The notes: generated by a model not told the origin, from the letters alone. A stretch of 64,000 nucleotides of DNA from Epiperipatus broadwayi (GCA_028023455.1 JAQFVV010006203.1:8028821-8092820), one strand, 5' to 3'; positions 48,595 to 61,332 are shown, numbered from the stretch's first letter. Numbers and translations: made by a program.

Positions 48595-48950
48595 CTCTAG
48601 AGCTCAAAGTCCACTGAATATATCTTTAGTTCGGTCATTTCTGGTGCTAGAACTTTTTATGAAATCCCGTGCAATAAACTAATTGATTATTATTAAGGTG
48701 TAAGCAAAATTTATAAGTTATTAATATTCTAGTTTTTATTAATTTTAATATTGGTAGAGTCATTGATTTATTATCCTTTTGAATACTCAATAAAATAAAA
48801 ACCTCAATGAATCACAGAGCGTTTCCGGTCTAATATCTATTTTTATAAAATCAAATCTCATCTTAAATGTAAAATAATAAATTTCAGCATTGTTTTATAA
48901 ATAATGAAGATAAAAATCTACATCTCACACAAAACATATTAAAATAACTT

Positions 48951-48956
48951 TTTATT
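48951..48956 (-). promoter_or_regulatory. Poly(A) signal of chitin-binding gene A
   Basis: AATAAA in the minus reading, 21 nt past the stop codon of the exon at 48977-49191. Confidence 0.6.
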
Positions 48957-48976
48957 AATTAAAAATTTGTTTGTTT

Positions 48977-49191
48977 TTAATGAAATATACCATATCTTTT
49001 AGCTTTTATGATATTTTTAACACAGTTTGGATCTTCAACATTATGAGGCCAATCACAGATTAATGCTTGTGAATTAAATAATAATCCTATAGGACATTGT
49101 GTAATGTAAGCTTGTCTGGAAAAACAGTTGAAGAATGTTCTACAATCATTTGGATTAGGAAATATTCCACTTGGTTCCGGACATTTGTAGC
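48977..49191 (-). CDS. Secreted chitin-binding (CBM14/peritrophin-A) protein, gene A, last exon
   Basis: A 3' splice acceptor TTTGTTTATTTAG (ends 49192) is followed in phase 1 by a CBM14 domain: GYKCPEPSGIFPNPNDC, RTFFNC, then Cys after 9, 12 and 10 residues, matching the family spacing. The aromatic pair in RTFFNC and the CDWP motif are typical chitin-contact or core positions. After the last Cys come 14 more residues, basic at the end (KNIIKAKRYGIFH), then TAA (48977-48979) and a close poly(A) signal, so this is the 3'-terminal exon. The upstream exon, presumably with the signal peptide, was not found. It has the same domain and splice phase as gene B on the same strand, suggesting tandem paralogues. 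Probable extracellular chitin binding, inferred from the family. Confidence 0.8.
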
Positions 49192-49594
49192 CTAAATAAA
49201 CAAATAAAATATAAATATATATATTTGGATAGACGTACATAAATTATGTCCGATATTATTTTAAATATATACATACACAATGCTAGTATAAACAAAATTG
49301 ATGTTAATTTTATAATATATTTAATTATATTAAATAAACAGCCAACATACTCTAGGAGCGTTATTCTCAATAATATATGCTAACATAAAGCATAATATTG
49401 TTATATGCATTAAAAATGTTGAATGAATTTGGCCATAACTTTCTATTTATTTGATAAAACTAGTATATGAAAAAATGTTTTACAAAATTAAAACCGGTGT
49501 TGTTATATATATATATTAAAGCCAATTTTCACAACAAACCATATGAATATATATTTGCACTAGTGAGTATTGTTTGTTATAAATATTAGTAATA

Positions 49595-49640
49595 TATTGA
49601 TGTTTTGACTGACCCCACCAGTCATTTTCTTAGTGGCAGA
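49595..49640 (-). ncRNA. PLE-type hammerhead relic
   Basis: Minus reading: helix II GACTG (49623-49619) with CAGTC (49611-49607), loop GTGGGGT, then AAAACATC where GAAACGTC is expected, followed by AATATATTA as in the 7025-7198 copies. G12 is lost and the first box is unreadable. Confidence 0.4.
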
Positions 49641-49816
49641 AATCCTTAAAGAATGTTTAAATTCTTGAGCATCTCAATATTCCTGAATGACTTTAAATAG
49701 TTTGGAAAATGGGTGATGGTTTTCAGTTTGCAAAATGCTAATATTTGCAACAAGCAAGTGCATACACAAATGAATTGAAACTATATATTTACACACACAC
49801 ACACATATATATATAT

Positions 49817-50803
49817 GAAAAGAAAGTTACTGTTAACACTAACTGAAATAATTATAGAAAATATACAAACCATTATACAATTACAAATATCCAGTAACGC
49901 CCTCTGTTTAAAGATCTATATCTCAATAATAGCAAACCTTAAAATGATACCACTTTAAGGTTGTATGCTAAACGATGTTAAATATTGAAATACAGACCTA
50001 CTCAAACACAGAGCATGAAATTTTTAAATAAGCAAACGATCTTAAATTTTTGCTAATAAACTAACAAGTTTACAAAGTTATTAAAGACAAACTAAACATT
50101 AGATTTTAATCTTTAAATTCCTCCCAAACTATAAATGAAAAGAAAGTTACTGTTAACACTAACTGAAATAATTATAGAAAATATACAAACCATTATACAA
50201 TTACAAATATCCAGTAACGCCCTCTGTTTAAAGATCTATATCTCAATAATAGCAAACCTTAAAATGATACCACTTTAAGGTTGTATGCTAAACGATGTTA
50301 AATATTGAAATACAGACCTACTCAAACACAGAGCATGAAATTTTTAAATAAGCAAACGATCTTAAATTTTTGCTAATAAACTAACAAGTTTACAAAGTTA
50401 TTAAAGACAAACTAAACATTAGATTTTAATCTTTAAATTCCTCCCAAACTATAAATGAAAAGAAAGTTACTGTTAACACTAACTATAATTATTTCAGTTA
50501 GTGTTAACAGTAACTTTCTTTTCATTTATAGTTTGGGAGGAATTTAAAGATTAAAATCTAATGTTTAGTTTGTCTTTAATAACTTTGTAAACTTGTTAGT
50601 TTATTAGCAAAAATTTAAGATCGTTTGCTTATTTAAAAATTTCATGCTCTGTGTTTGAGTAGGTCTGTATTTCAATATTTAACATCGTTTAGCATACAAC
50701 CTTAAAGTGGTATCATTTTAAGGTTTGCTATTATTGAGATATAGATCTTTAAACAGAGGGCGTTACTGGATATTTGTAATTGTATAATGGTTTGTATATT
50801 TTT
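49817..50803 (+). mobile_element. Tandem array B with terminal inverted copy, identical units
   Basis: Direct units start at 49817 and 50137 (320 bp each, no difference seen by eye). A 28-bp start of a third unit (50457-50484) follows, then a nearly full inverted copy (50485-50803) that shares every position I compared. Unit starts hold an imperfect palindrome, GTTACTGTTAACACTAAC. (TA)n lies on both sides, so a target duplication such as ATATATATATG is possible but not provable. No coding. No GAAA-bearing hammerhead with a pairing helix II was found on either strand. The perfect identity implies very recent insertion or an assembly effect. Confidence 0.8.
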
Positions 50804-52324
<1,521 letters not shown>

Positions 52325-52645
52325 AAATATAAGGGATTTGAACACAGATGTTCAAGCTCCTTCGGCTATCCACTCTAAATCATACCACATGATCACCAGT
52401 AGATGTATTTCATGCTGAAACAGCACTTATCACTTGATCTTGATCCAGATCACCATCTCCCCCACACATATATAAACAGTGCTCAGTTTATATTAAATTA
52501 GCAAATCTTCAAACTTTAATGGACAACTGATGAGTGCTGATTTAGCACGAAATACCGATATGTGGCCATGTTTATGGGTAGTATGAGATAGAGTAGACAG
52601 CTGAAGAAAACTTGAAAATCTGTGTTCAAATCCTTTATAATTACA
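52325..52645. mobile_element. HHR-SINE inverted dimer 1
   Basis: A minus copy (52325-52525; box B as GGATTTGAAC, ribozyme with GTGATAA in place of CTGATGA) runs directly into a plus copy (52526-52645) that begins exactly at the ribozyme. The plus copy ends with GTGTTCAAATCC, a box B. Confidence 0.7.
52527..52565 (+). ncRNA. Hammerhead core, perfect, helix I cut
   Basis: CTGATGA (52527-52533), helix II GTGCT/AGCAC (5 perfect pairs, loop GATTT), GAAA (52549-52552). Only ACAA precedes the core before the inverted junction, so helix I has no partner, and the cleavage triplet is not clear. It may be active only if paired in trans. Confidence 0.6.
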
Positions 52646-52664
52646 ATTAAACGCCAAGTATATG

Positions 52665-53190
52665 AAGTATGCCTATATTATATATATATATATAAACTCA
52701 GACATTTTTGCTTCCTATGGCTATGCATTCCATCTTATACAACTGATACCCATGACTACATACATGTGACAAAGATAAATGAAATCCAATATATGTGTAC
52801 TGAATCAGCATTCATCAGTCATCAGTTAGTTCAGATCACTATCTCCCATCCATGTATACAATCGTCCTCAGTTTATATTAAAATAGCAAATATTCAAACT
52901 TTAATGGACAAGCTTCAATCTTCCCTATCCTCTAACTTTTCAGATTGAAGCTTGTCCATTAAAGTTTGAAGATTTGCTATTTTAATATAAACTGAGGACC
53001 GATTGTATATATGGGTGGGAGATGGTGATCTGGACCAATCGATGAATGCTGGTCTAGCATGAAATACATATATTGGAGATTATTTATCTTATAGATCATT
53101 ATGTGGTCATGTGTATCAGTGGTATAAGATGAAGTGATAGTTGTAGGGTGCTTAGAAGTCTGAATTCAAGTCTTTCTAATATTAAGTTTA
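52665..53190. mobile_element. HHR-SINE inverted dimer 2 (head to head)
   Basis: A minus copy (52665-52943) and a plus copy (52944-53190) meet head to head at AGATTGAAGCTTGTCCATTA, so the heads form a long hairpin of about 130 bp per arm. The plus copy's ribozyme has GAAA (53061-53064), helix II ATGCT/AGCAT and helix I CCAA/TTGG, but TCGATGA in place of CTGATGA. The minus copy lacks GAAA. Confidence 0.7.
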
Positions 53191-54021
53191 GTATAGACAA
53201 TATACTTATATTTGAATATTATATATTTGCTTTTAAGATAAAATTTAAACAGGTTTTAAGAACACCACATAGAAGTCCTTAAAGACCTCTAATCTATCAA
53301 CGTAGAAAAAATCTTTATAAAAGTGGGCAGCTAGAATTTCAATGAAACATAATTTTTTTTCAGAACTAATGTGTCATTCAAAGCTGCTATGACTACATTT
53401 GCATATATTAAAGAAGAGTGGAGATTCATTGGACATAGTTAAATTTACATTTTACCATAAGTTTGAAGAAGATTGTCAATTTCAGACCATTAGCCAGCTA
53501 TTAATCCTAATTTTTTTTTACAAATTATCCAGGATATAGATTATCATCAGAGTAGAATTTTTTGTGAAAATAGTGACAAAGAGGTATAATTGAAAAAATA
53601 TTATCTGTCAACATCGCATGGAATCGCTAGTTCATCTGGTAAATGAAGATTAATTGCAAAATGATATATAGGGAGAGAGGGTTGATTGAATTTCTGTGTT
53701 AGTGGATTCCTGCTGATGGTGGAATTAAAATGAGTGACAACGACGACGAACTGATAAAAATTTTAAAATATTTGAAAATGACATTTTAAGTTCATTAAAA
53801 ATTAAATTATAGATTATCTTTTTGAAAACTGTGGCATTTTGATAATGTTTTAAATTTATTTCAAGTTTAAAGCAAATTAAAGGATATGTAATATTAATTA
53901 AAAGATCCTAAAACTGGAAAATAACTGATTATATTTGTTAAAATTAAAAATGGAAATAGCAGCTATATTTACATTCAAAACTCTACTTTGTAAATCAATA
54001 TATTTTGGATATAATTATTAG
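53191..54021. other. AT-rich stretch, no gene seen
   Basis: Nothing recognised. Confidence 0.4.
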
Positions 54022-54034
54022 AATGGATCACTAT
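54022..54034 (+). repeat. Left target-site duplication of array C
   Basis: AATGGATCACTAT, identical to 56121-56133. Confidence 0.8.
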
Positions 54035-56120
54035 ACATTCAAAGATCAGCCTCTCAAGCTAATTCTGCATGCGTCTTCTGCGAGTGTTAAATAATAAATG
54101 AATAATTCACTCTACAAGATATAGTATTTATGCAGGAATAAAAGGAATCCTCTTACTCCTACAACTCAAATTCTTTTATATGAGCAAATCTGAAGTACTG
54201 TTGAATAAAGCGTGAGAGTAGAATTCTCACTTTAAATTACTATCTATAATACTAAACGTCACTCTAAGTGAAACTTAATTATAAGTAAATAAGCATTTAT
54301 TTTTATATAACGCTATGCATACAATTGTATACATTCAAAGACCAGCCTCTCAAGCTAATTGTGCATGCGTCTTCTGTGAGTGTTAAATAATAAATGAATA
54401 CTTCATTCTGCAATACAAGATATAGTATTTATGCAGGAATAAAAGGAATCCTCTTACTCCTACAACTCAAATTCTTTTATATGAGCAAATCTGAAGTACT
54501 GTTGAATAAAGCGTGAGAGGTGAATTCTCACTTTAAATTGCTATCTACAATGTTGTAATGAATGAAGTCGTAGGTGAAATTGTCTAGAATTTACTAAACG
54601 TCACTCTAAGTGAAACTTAATTATAAGTAAATAAGCAGTTATTTTTATATAACGTTATGCATACAATTGTATACATTCAAAGATCAGCCTCTCAAGCTAA
54701 TTGTGCATGCATCTTCTGCGAGTGTTAAATAATAAATGAATAATTCACTCTACAAGATATAGTATTTATGCAGGAATAAAAGGAATCCTCTTACTCCTAC
54801 AACTCAAATTCTTTTATATGAGCAAATCTGAAGTACTGTTGAATAAAGCGTGAGAGTAGAATTCTCACTTTAAATTACTATCTATAATACTAAACGTCAC
54901 TCTAAGTGAAACTTAATTATAAGTAAATAAGCATTTATTTTTATATAACGCTATGCATACAATTGTATACATTCAAAGACCAGCCTCTCAAGCTAATTGT
55001 GCATGCGTCTTCTGTGAGTGTTAAATAATAAATGAATACTTCATTCTGCAATACAAGATATAGTATTTATGCAGGAATAAAAGGAATCCTCTTACTCCTA
55101 CAACTCAAATTCTTTTATATGAGCAAATCTGAAGTACTGTTGAATAAAGCGTGAGAGGTGAATTCTCACTTTAAATTGCTATCTACAATGTTGTAATGAA
55201 TGAAGTCGTAGGTGAAATTGTCTAGAATTTACTAAACGTCACTCTAAGTGAAACTTAATTATAAGTAAATAAGCATTTATTTTTATATAACGTTATGCAT
55301 ACAATTGTATACATTCAAAGATCAGCCTCTCAAGCTAATTGTGCATGCATCTTCTGCGAGTGTTAAATAATAAATGAATAATTCACTCTACAAGATATAG
55401 TATTTATGCAGGAATAAAAGGAATCCTCTTACTCCTACAACTCAAATTCTTTTATATGAGCAAATCGGAAGTACTGTTGAATAAAGCGTGAGAGGTGAAT
55501 TCTCACTTTAAATTACTATCTACAATGTTGTAATGAATGACGTCGTAGGTGAAATTGTCTAGAATTTACTAAACGTCACTCTAAGTGAAACTTAATTATA
55601 AGTAAATAAGCAGTTATTTTTATATAAAGTTATGCATACAATTGTATACATTCAAAGATCAGCCTCTCAAGCTAATTGTGCATGCATCTTCTGCGAGTGT
55701 TAAATAATAAATGAATAATTCACTCTACAAGATATAGTATTTATGCAGGAATAAAAGGAATCCTCTTACTCCTACAACTTAAATTCTTTTATATGAGCAA
55801 ATCTGAAGTACTGTTGAATAAAGCGTGAGAGTAGAATTCTCACTTTAAATTACTATCTACAATGTTGTAATGAATGAGATAGTAATTTAAAGTGAGAATT
55901 CTACTCTCACGCTTTATTCAACAGTACTTCAGATTTGCTCATATAAAAAAATTTAAGTTGTAGGAGTAAGAGGATTCCTTTTATTCCTGCATAAATACTA
56001 TATCTTGTAGAGTGAATTATTCATTTATTATTTAACACTCGCAGAAGATGCATGCACAATTAGCTTGAGAGGCTGATCTTTGAATGTATACAATTGTATG
56101 CATAGCGTTATATAAAAATA
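54035..56120 (+). mobile_element. Tandem array C with higher-order units and terminal inverted copy
   Basis: Units start with ACATTCAAAGA(T/C)CAGCC at 54035, 54331, 54673, 54969, 55311 and 55648. Lengths alternate 296, 342, 296, 342 and 337 bp. The longer form contains an extra block around TACAATGTTGTAATGAATGA. The last unit turns into an inverted copy at about 55877-56120. Unit junctions hold GCATACAATTGTATAC, near-palindromic, and each unit has a hairpin GTGAGAG...TTCTCAC. The 13-bp flanking duplication marks it as a single insertion. No coding potential and no convincing hammerhead. Confidence 0.8.
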
Positions 56121-56133
56121 AATGGATCACTAT
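56121..56133 (+). repeat. Right target-site duplication of array C
   Basis: Identical to 54022-54034. Confidence 0.8.
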
Positions 56134-57200
56134 GAAAATTTTAAAAAGTCAAATTGTGAATGATTTTTGGAGAAAAGGACAAACAAGTCTCATTCAGTCA
56201 GCATGCTAAAATTTAAGACTACCTTTGTTTTAATTTTATATAAGGAAATATATTTCAATGATGTAGTAAGGAGTTTTAAAGTTTTATTTTAAGCACTTAG
56301 GTCGGTTTGTAATAGAGATTTTTAAATTTTATTTAAATATTTCTTACTAATTAGGCAGGTGAAATTTTTCTAAGCTGCCAATATAACTATTTTTAAAGAA
56401 ACTTTTACTTGACACCATTCTAAACAACTATAACTAATTAATTTTGGATTTATGAGATATTAAAATATTGATTTATAAAAAAGAAACTTTTGTCAATGCG
56501 TATGAAAATAGTATTTAAAAGAAAAAAAAAACACAACAGGAATAGATAAAAAATATTTAAATATTCAACTCTCAAAGGCAAGATTTTATTCTGCACTATG
56601 ATTCTGGCAAGATTCTGCCAAAAGCTAGTTTAGTGCTATTAAATATAAATTGGTTTGTCTTATACCTTTTCATATTAACTTGCATATCTTAAGTTTTCAA
56701 GTATTACATAGCTATACCAAAAGAACTTAACGTTTGATATTTAAATATGATTAATTTAGATTTTAAAATGAACAAGAGAAGATTAACTATTAATCAAAAA
56801 ATATGTAAAAATCATATAAATATAGCTACCATTACTGTGAATTGTAGTGCTACTTGACATTTCACCTCATAATTTGAGTAAAAAATTGGTTGATAATATT
56901 TATTACTTTATTCGAATTATTAAATTAAAAGAAGATTAAATATATCGAATTAAAGGCTAGTCAAAAATCATACTGATAACTTTATTTACTAAATTAATCA
57001 AAATGTTTTACTAATGAAGATCTTATTGTAGCCAATATCTAATAAATTATAATTAGCAATTACTTTAATAATATCACATAAAAAAGATTGGTCGCTACTA
57101 GAAATTACATCAATGTATTACTATCTTTTCTATAAACCAGATATTTATTAGACAAATTTTAGGGCTATTTTTAATTATCTCTTATTCACTATATATATAT
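56134..57200. other. AT-rich stretch, no gene seen
   Basis: Nothing recognised. Confidence 0.4.
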
Positions 57201-57314
57201 ATAATTGAAATAATAAATTTAACGGTTTACAAACTATTATACACGATTAATTTCTGCGGATTTAAGGATTGTGTATAATAGTTTGTAAACCGTTAAATTT
57301 ATTATTTCAATTAT
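57201..57314. repeat. Perfect 44-bp inverted repeat (hairpin)
   Basis: 57201-57244 and 57271-57314 are perfect complements around a 26-base loop. A foldback element or recent inverted duplication. No hammerhead motif inside. Confidence 0.85.
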
Positions 57315-57452
57315 AATTACAATTTTGTTTTAATTAACGGACATTTTATTTATATTATATATATATAGAAAGCATTGAAATGAATTAAAATCTATTATAG
57401 CAAAATATATAGCATGTTATAATGGATTTCAATTCATTTTAAGGGTCTTATA

Positions 57453-57454
<2 letters not shown>

Positions 57455-57516
<62 letters not shown>
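57455..57516 (+). repeat. (AT)n microsatellite at the LINE 3' end
   Basis: About 30 units. The LINE's last coding block begins 3 bp away. Confidence 0.9.
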
Positions 57517-57518
<2 letters not shown>

Positions 57519-58397
57519 TCAACCATTATCAATCCATTGCAGGATGAAGATCTCTCCAAGTTCAATCCATCTTTTCCTATCTTTAGCTTCTCTTCTCCAC
57601 ACCACCCCTGCACACTTTCTTATTTCACCCATCCATCTCACATGTGGTCTCTTTCTGGGTCTTTTACAATCTCTTGGAATCCAGTTTAAAATTTCAATTG
57701 TCCATCTGTTATCATCTCTTCTAACAATATGTCCAGCCCAACTCGACTTCAGTCTTTTAATTTTTTCAATGAGGTCAGTAACATCTGTTTGTTCTCTTAC
57801 CCATACATTGCGTTTTCGATCCCTTCTTGTTACTCCCAACATGCATCTCTCCATACTTCTTTGAGTGGTCTGAAGTGTCTGTATTGCTCTTCTATTAAGT
57901 GTCCAAGTCTCAGATCCATAAGTAAGGACTGGCAAAACACATTTATTAAAAACGTTCCTTTTCAAACACATAGGCATATTTCCTTTTAGTATCAAGTTAT
58001 TTCTACCAAAAGCACTCCAACCAAGTTTAATTCTATGATTAATTTCATCCATTATATTTCCATCTGTATTATTAATCTGACCAAGGTATTTGTAACTGTT
58101 AACTTCTTCTAACTCATCATAATCAATTTTTATTTTCATATTTTGAGAAAATCTATTAAACATTACTTTAGTCTTTTTAACATTTACCTTTAGTCCTACT
58201 TTCCTACTTTCATCTGATAAGTCCTGCAACATTTCCTGTAGCTCTAAAGCATTATTTGCAAAAACAACTACATCATCTGCAAAATCTAAATGACTTAAAT
58301 AATCTCCATTTACTTTCACTCCTTTAGCTTCCCATTTTAATCCACAAAATACTTCTTGCAGCACTGCTGTAAAAAAGTTTTGGAGATATGGAGTCAC
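57519..58397 (-). pseudogene. RTE reverse transcriptase, catalytic and C-terminal part
   Basis: A 292-residue frame, the longest in the window. HLDFADDVVVF at about residues 36-46 carries the FADD catalytic aspartates. KKTKVMFN follows at about residues 74-81, then KYLGQINN, YGSETWTLNRR (about residues 160-170) and the RTE-typical end with SSWAGHIVRRDDNRWT (about 219-234). In the element this enzyme copies its RNA at a nicked target. The frame starts within the RQGD...SPKLF region only because of a one-base shift just upstream, near 58380. Confidence 0.8.
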
Positions 58398-58447
58398 CCT
58401 GTCTTAAACCCTTTTCAATGTTGATTTTCCTACTATCATTATGTAAT

Positions 58448-58633
58448 CTAATTGTTGCTAGCATTTTTATAAATATTATTCAAAATATGACAATATTCTG
58501 GATCTACACCTTGATTATCCAATGATTTAATCACTGAAGAAATGTTTATAGAATCAAATGCCTTTTCATAGTCTACAAATCCTAAGCATAATGACAACTC
58601 ATATTCATTTGTCCTTTCTATAATTTCTCTCAA
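58448..58633 (-). pseudogene. RTE reverse transcriptase, middle fragment
   Basis: LSLCLGFVDYEKAFDSI contains the first catalytic Asp region (F-D-x-KAFD). Broken on both sides by frameshifts from its neighbours. Confidence 0.7.
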
Positions 58634-58897
58634 TACCTGGATATGATCTACTGTATTAAAACCACTTTTAAATCCAGCTTGTTCTCTTGGTTGGTGGAAA
58701 TCCAGTGTTTTCTGTAGACGAGTTGTAATTATCTTAGTAAAAATTTTGTATAAAACTGATAAAAGACTGATAGGTCTGTAATTTCTAATATCTTCTTTAT
58801 CACCTTTTTAAAATATTAATATTAATACTGCATTCTTCCAATCATCTGGTACATCTTTATCATTTAGACATTTGGTATATAACTTTGCTAAAAAAAT

Positions 58898-59299
58898 TTA
58901 TATTTCTTCACCTGCTTCTTTTAATATATTAATTACAATTCCATCATTACCTGGAAACGTCCCTTTCTTCATAAATTTAATTGCATGTCTTACTTCCTCA
59001 TTTAAAATTCTGGGCAATTCGGAAGATATAATATGTATAAGAGGTACTTGTTTTTTATTACTATATAATTCTTGATAGAAGTCTTCTACACATTTTATGA
59101 TGTCATCTCCCTTTTTAGTAATAACGCCATCTTTTTTTCTTATTGCAGATATAAATTTCTTACCAATACCAAAATGTTGTTTTACACTTTTTAGACTTTT
59201 ATTCTCTTCTACAGCTTTCCTTGCTTGTTCACAATTATACTTTCTTATATCATTTTCAACTCTTTTCCGCACCATTTTACAAAATTCAGAAATATTCAA
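58898..59299 (-). pseudogene. RTE linker and reverse transcriptase start
   Basis: A 133-residue frame with basic N-terminal half and the early reverse transcriptase block KFMKKGTFPGNDGIVINILKE (about residues 109-129), the P-G-x-DGI signature. The sequence between this and 58633 is frameshifted. Confidence 0.7.
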
Positions 59300-59440
59300 T
59301 CTTTTTTAATGCATCATTGTTGTATATCATCATATTCCTTCTTTTCTTCATAAATTCTCTAGTCTCAGTAGAAATTTTACTGGTCAATTGCTGCTTTTTT
59401 CTACCAGCTATCTTTGTTGCAGTTTTTAAAAGTGGATCGC

Positions 59441-60150
59441 TTATTTTCTATTAATGTCATTCAAATCTGAATTATGTTCAAAATCTACTAATACTTGAAA
59501 CCGATTTGTAAGTTCTAATTTGAATTCATTAGAATGTTTCTGAAGATTAGGAATATCAACTGTAAATATTGTTTCTCTTAATAATTTTTGTCTTTCTAGT
59601 TTTGCATTAACATGTATCTTACATCTTACTAATCGGTGATCACTTCCTGTATTAAATTTATTAAGAACATTACAATCTTGAAATATGAATTTTCGGTTAG
59701 TCAAAATATAATCCAATTCTGCTGTACCTTCATTTGGATGCTTCTATGTCCATTTTCTTTTAACATTTTTCTCAAAAAAAGAATTCATAATATAAAGTTT
59801 TTCTTTTTCTGCAAACTACATAAGTCTATGCCCTCTCTCATTTCTATTACCATAACCAAAATTACCTACAGCACTTTCATCTTTCATTTGTTTACCAATT
59901 CTAGCATTAAAGTCTCCCATAACAATTTTAAAATGTTGTTTACTCTGATCAAAAGCCTTTTGTACATCCATATAAAAATCTTCTATAACTTCATCACTAT
60001 GAGAACTTGTTGGGGCATAAACCTGAATTATTTGCAAGTTGTAAAACTAATCTTGCCACTCTGTCTGATATACCATCAATCTCCACAATATTATTCTTCC
60101 ATTTTTTATTTATAATGAATCCTACTCCACTTTTATTTCCAATATTTGTG
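59441..60150 (-). pseudogene. RTE APE-like endonuclease, C-terminal pieces
   Basis: Two frames. 60037-59816 has IQVYAPTSS and GDFNARIG, endonuclease signatures. 59716-59441 has MDYILTNR and GSDHRLVRC, the catalytic SDH motif. The nuclease nicks target DNA to start reverse transcription. A frameshift lies near 59780. Confidence 0.75.
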
Positions 60151-60164
60151 CCAGCGTGGTGAGT

Positions 60165-60520
60165 TTATTGGCTTTTTACCTCCAAGTTTAAAAATATTTT
60201 TTCAATATATACAATCATGACAGACAAAAATAAATCATGGCCCTTATTCCCAGGAGACAGTAAAGTCACCAATCAAGGCAGCAGTTGGTGGCCGAAGGCG
60301 GAGGGTGCTAAGAATCCCCTGATTGTGGACTCAGGCTGCCATTTGATGATGAATTTTTATTTAGGTACTTACAACTGCAGATCACTTTCAAGTGAAGGAA
60401 GATTGCAAGAGTTAGAAGAAGAACTGTCTTATGTTAAATGGGACATTATTGGACTTTGTGAAGTTAGAAGAAAAGGTGAAGAATCAATTGATTTAAAAAG
60501 TGGATATATACTCTACTATA
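60165..60520 (+). pseudogene. RTE 5' leader and endonuclease N-terminus, inverted segment
   Basis: After a GC-richer leader (60225-60345) the plus-strand frame reads GTYNCRSLSSEGRLQELEEEL, then WDIIGLCEVRRKGEE, with the Asn and Glu metal-site residues of APE-like nucleases. It ends at LYYKST, where the minus-strand part picks up with TNIGNKSGVGFI. Confidence 0.75.
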
Positions 60521-60529
60521 AAAGCACAA

Positions 60530-60532
60530 ATA

Positions 60533-60629
<97 letters not shown>
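60530..60629 (+). repeat. (TA)n microsatellite
   Basis: About 48 TA units bordering the inverted LINE 5' segment. Confidence 0.95.
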
Positions 60630-60630
<1 letters not shown>

Positions 60631-60844
60631 CATAGAAATGATTTAAAGTCCATTACAATAAACTATATATATTTATATAATAGACTTAAATTCTGTCATT
60701 AGTATATGTAATATAAAGTTTATAATTTAATCTTTATTTAGTAAACTTAAAACATTTTCATGGTATTAGCAGTTTATTCATGGTTACTGAATTATATTTC
60801 AAATTTAATGAAAAAATGTCTCTATATATTTATTTGAATAAGAA

Positions 60845-60990
60845 AATAACTGAATGTTTTATTGCTTGGGAATTCGTAAGAACTTTGAGCACCGGAAGTG
60901 ATAGGGCTGGACCACGAATCATGCATTTTGGCTCTTGAATCTGTGATTCTATCACTGTCAGAATAAAGCAGAGCATTTATTTGAATGCCA
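60845..60990 (+). repeat. Dispersed repeat shared with 19290-19450
   Basis: CTTGGGAATTCGTAAGAAC, then GAGCACCGGAAGTGATAGG, matching the first copy in order and spacing. Possible SINE tail or LINE 3' UTR. Confidence 0.5.
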
Positions 60991-61237
60991 TTGGTTCTCC
61001 CATCTATCGTGAGTTCTATTTGTGCAATAAACTATCCTTATTCATTTTTTCTCTTTTTATTATTTTGCTCTTTATAAAACCACTTCAACGATATCTGGAC
61101 CAAACCTATGTCCATGTTCGTACATATATGTAATTTACATGGAAGCAACCTATCTTTTACACATGCCCTATAAAATACAAGTTCCCACCATTAATCATAG
61201 TGCATATGTGAAAGTTAATTTGCTTCCATCTAAATTA

Positions 61238-61243
<6 letters not shown>

Positions 61244-61273
<30 letters not shown>

Positions 61274-61332
61274 AACGAGACAGAATATAGAGAGGTTCAC
61301 GCTAACATATATATATATATATATATATATGA
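61244..61332 (+). repeat. Two (TA)n tracts
   Basis: 61244-61270 and 61306-61330, separated by GTAACGAGACAGAATATAGA-like unique DNA. A third TA tract near 62231-62245 is also followed by TGTAACG. Confidence 0.8.

Larger units (their letters stand above)
57517..60535 (-). mobile_element. RTE-type LINE, nearly full length, with 5' inversion
   Basis: The 3' part runs on the minus strand from about 60160 to 57517. The 5' part (about 60165-60535) runs on the plus strand. The two parts share GCACAAATAT at their element-coordinate meeting point (60150s and 60524-60533). This is the arrangement expected from twin priming. APE-like endonuclease comes first, then reverse transcriptase, then a C-terminal domain, as in RTE/BovB-type elements. 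Frameshifts split the single ORF into at least five pieces, so the copy is dead. Confidence 0.8.

Noticed and set aside
55575-55610. Array C segment with GAAAC followed by a perfect ACTTA/TAAGT hairpin, like a hammerhead helix III
   Set aside because: The upstream box is CTAAACG with at least three core mismatches, and helix I does not pair.
57544-57989. Plus-strand open frames of 86-106 codons
   Set aside because: They are antisense shadows of the LINE reverse transcriptase on the minus strand.
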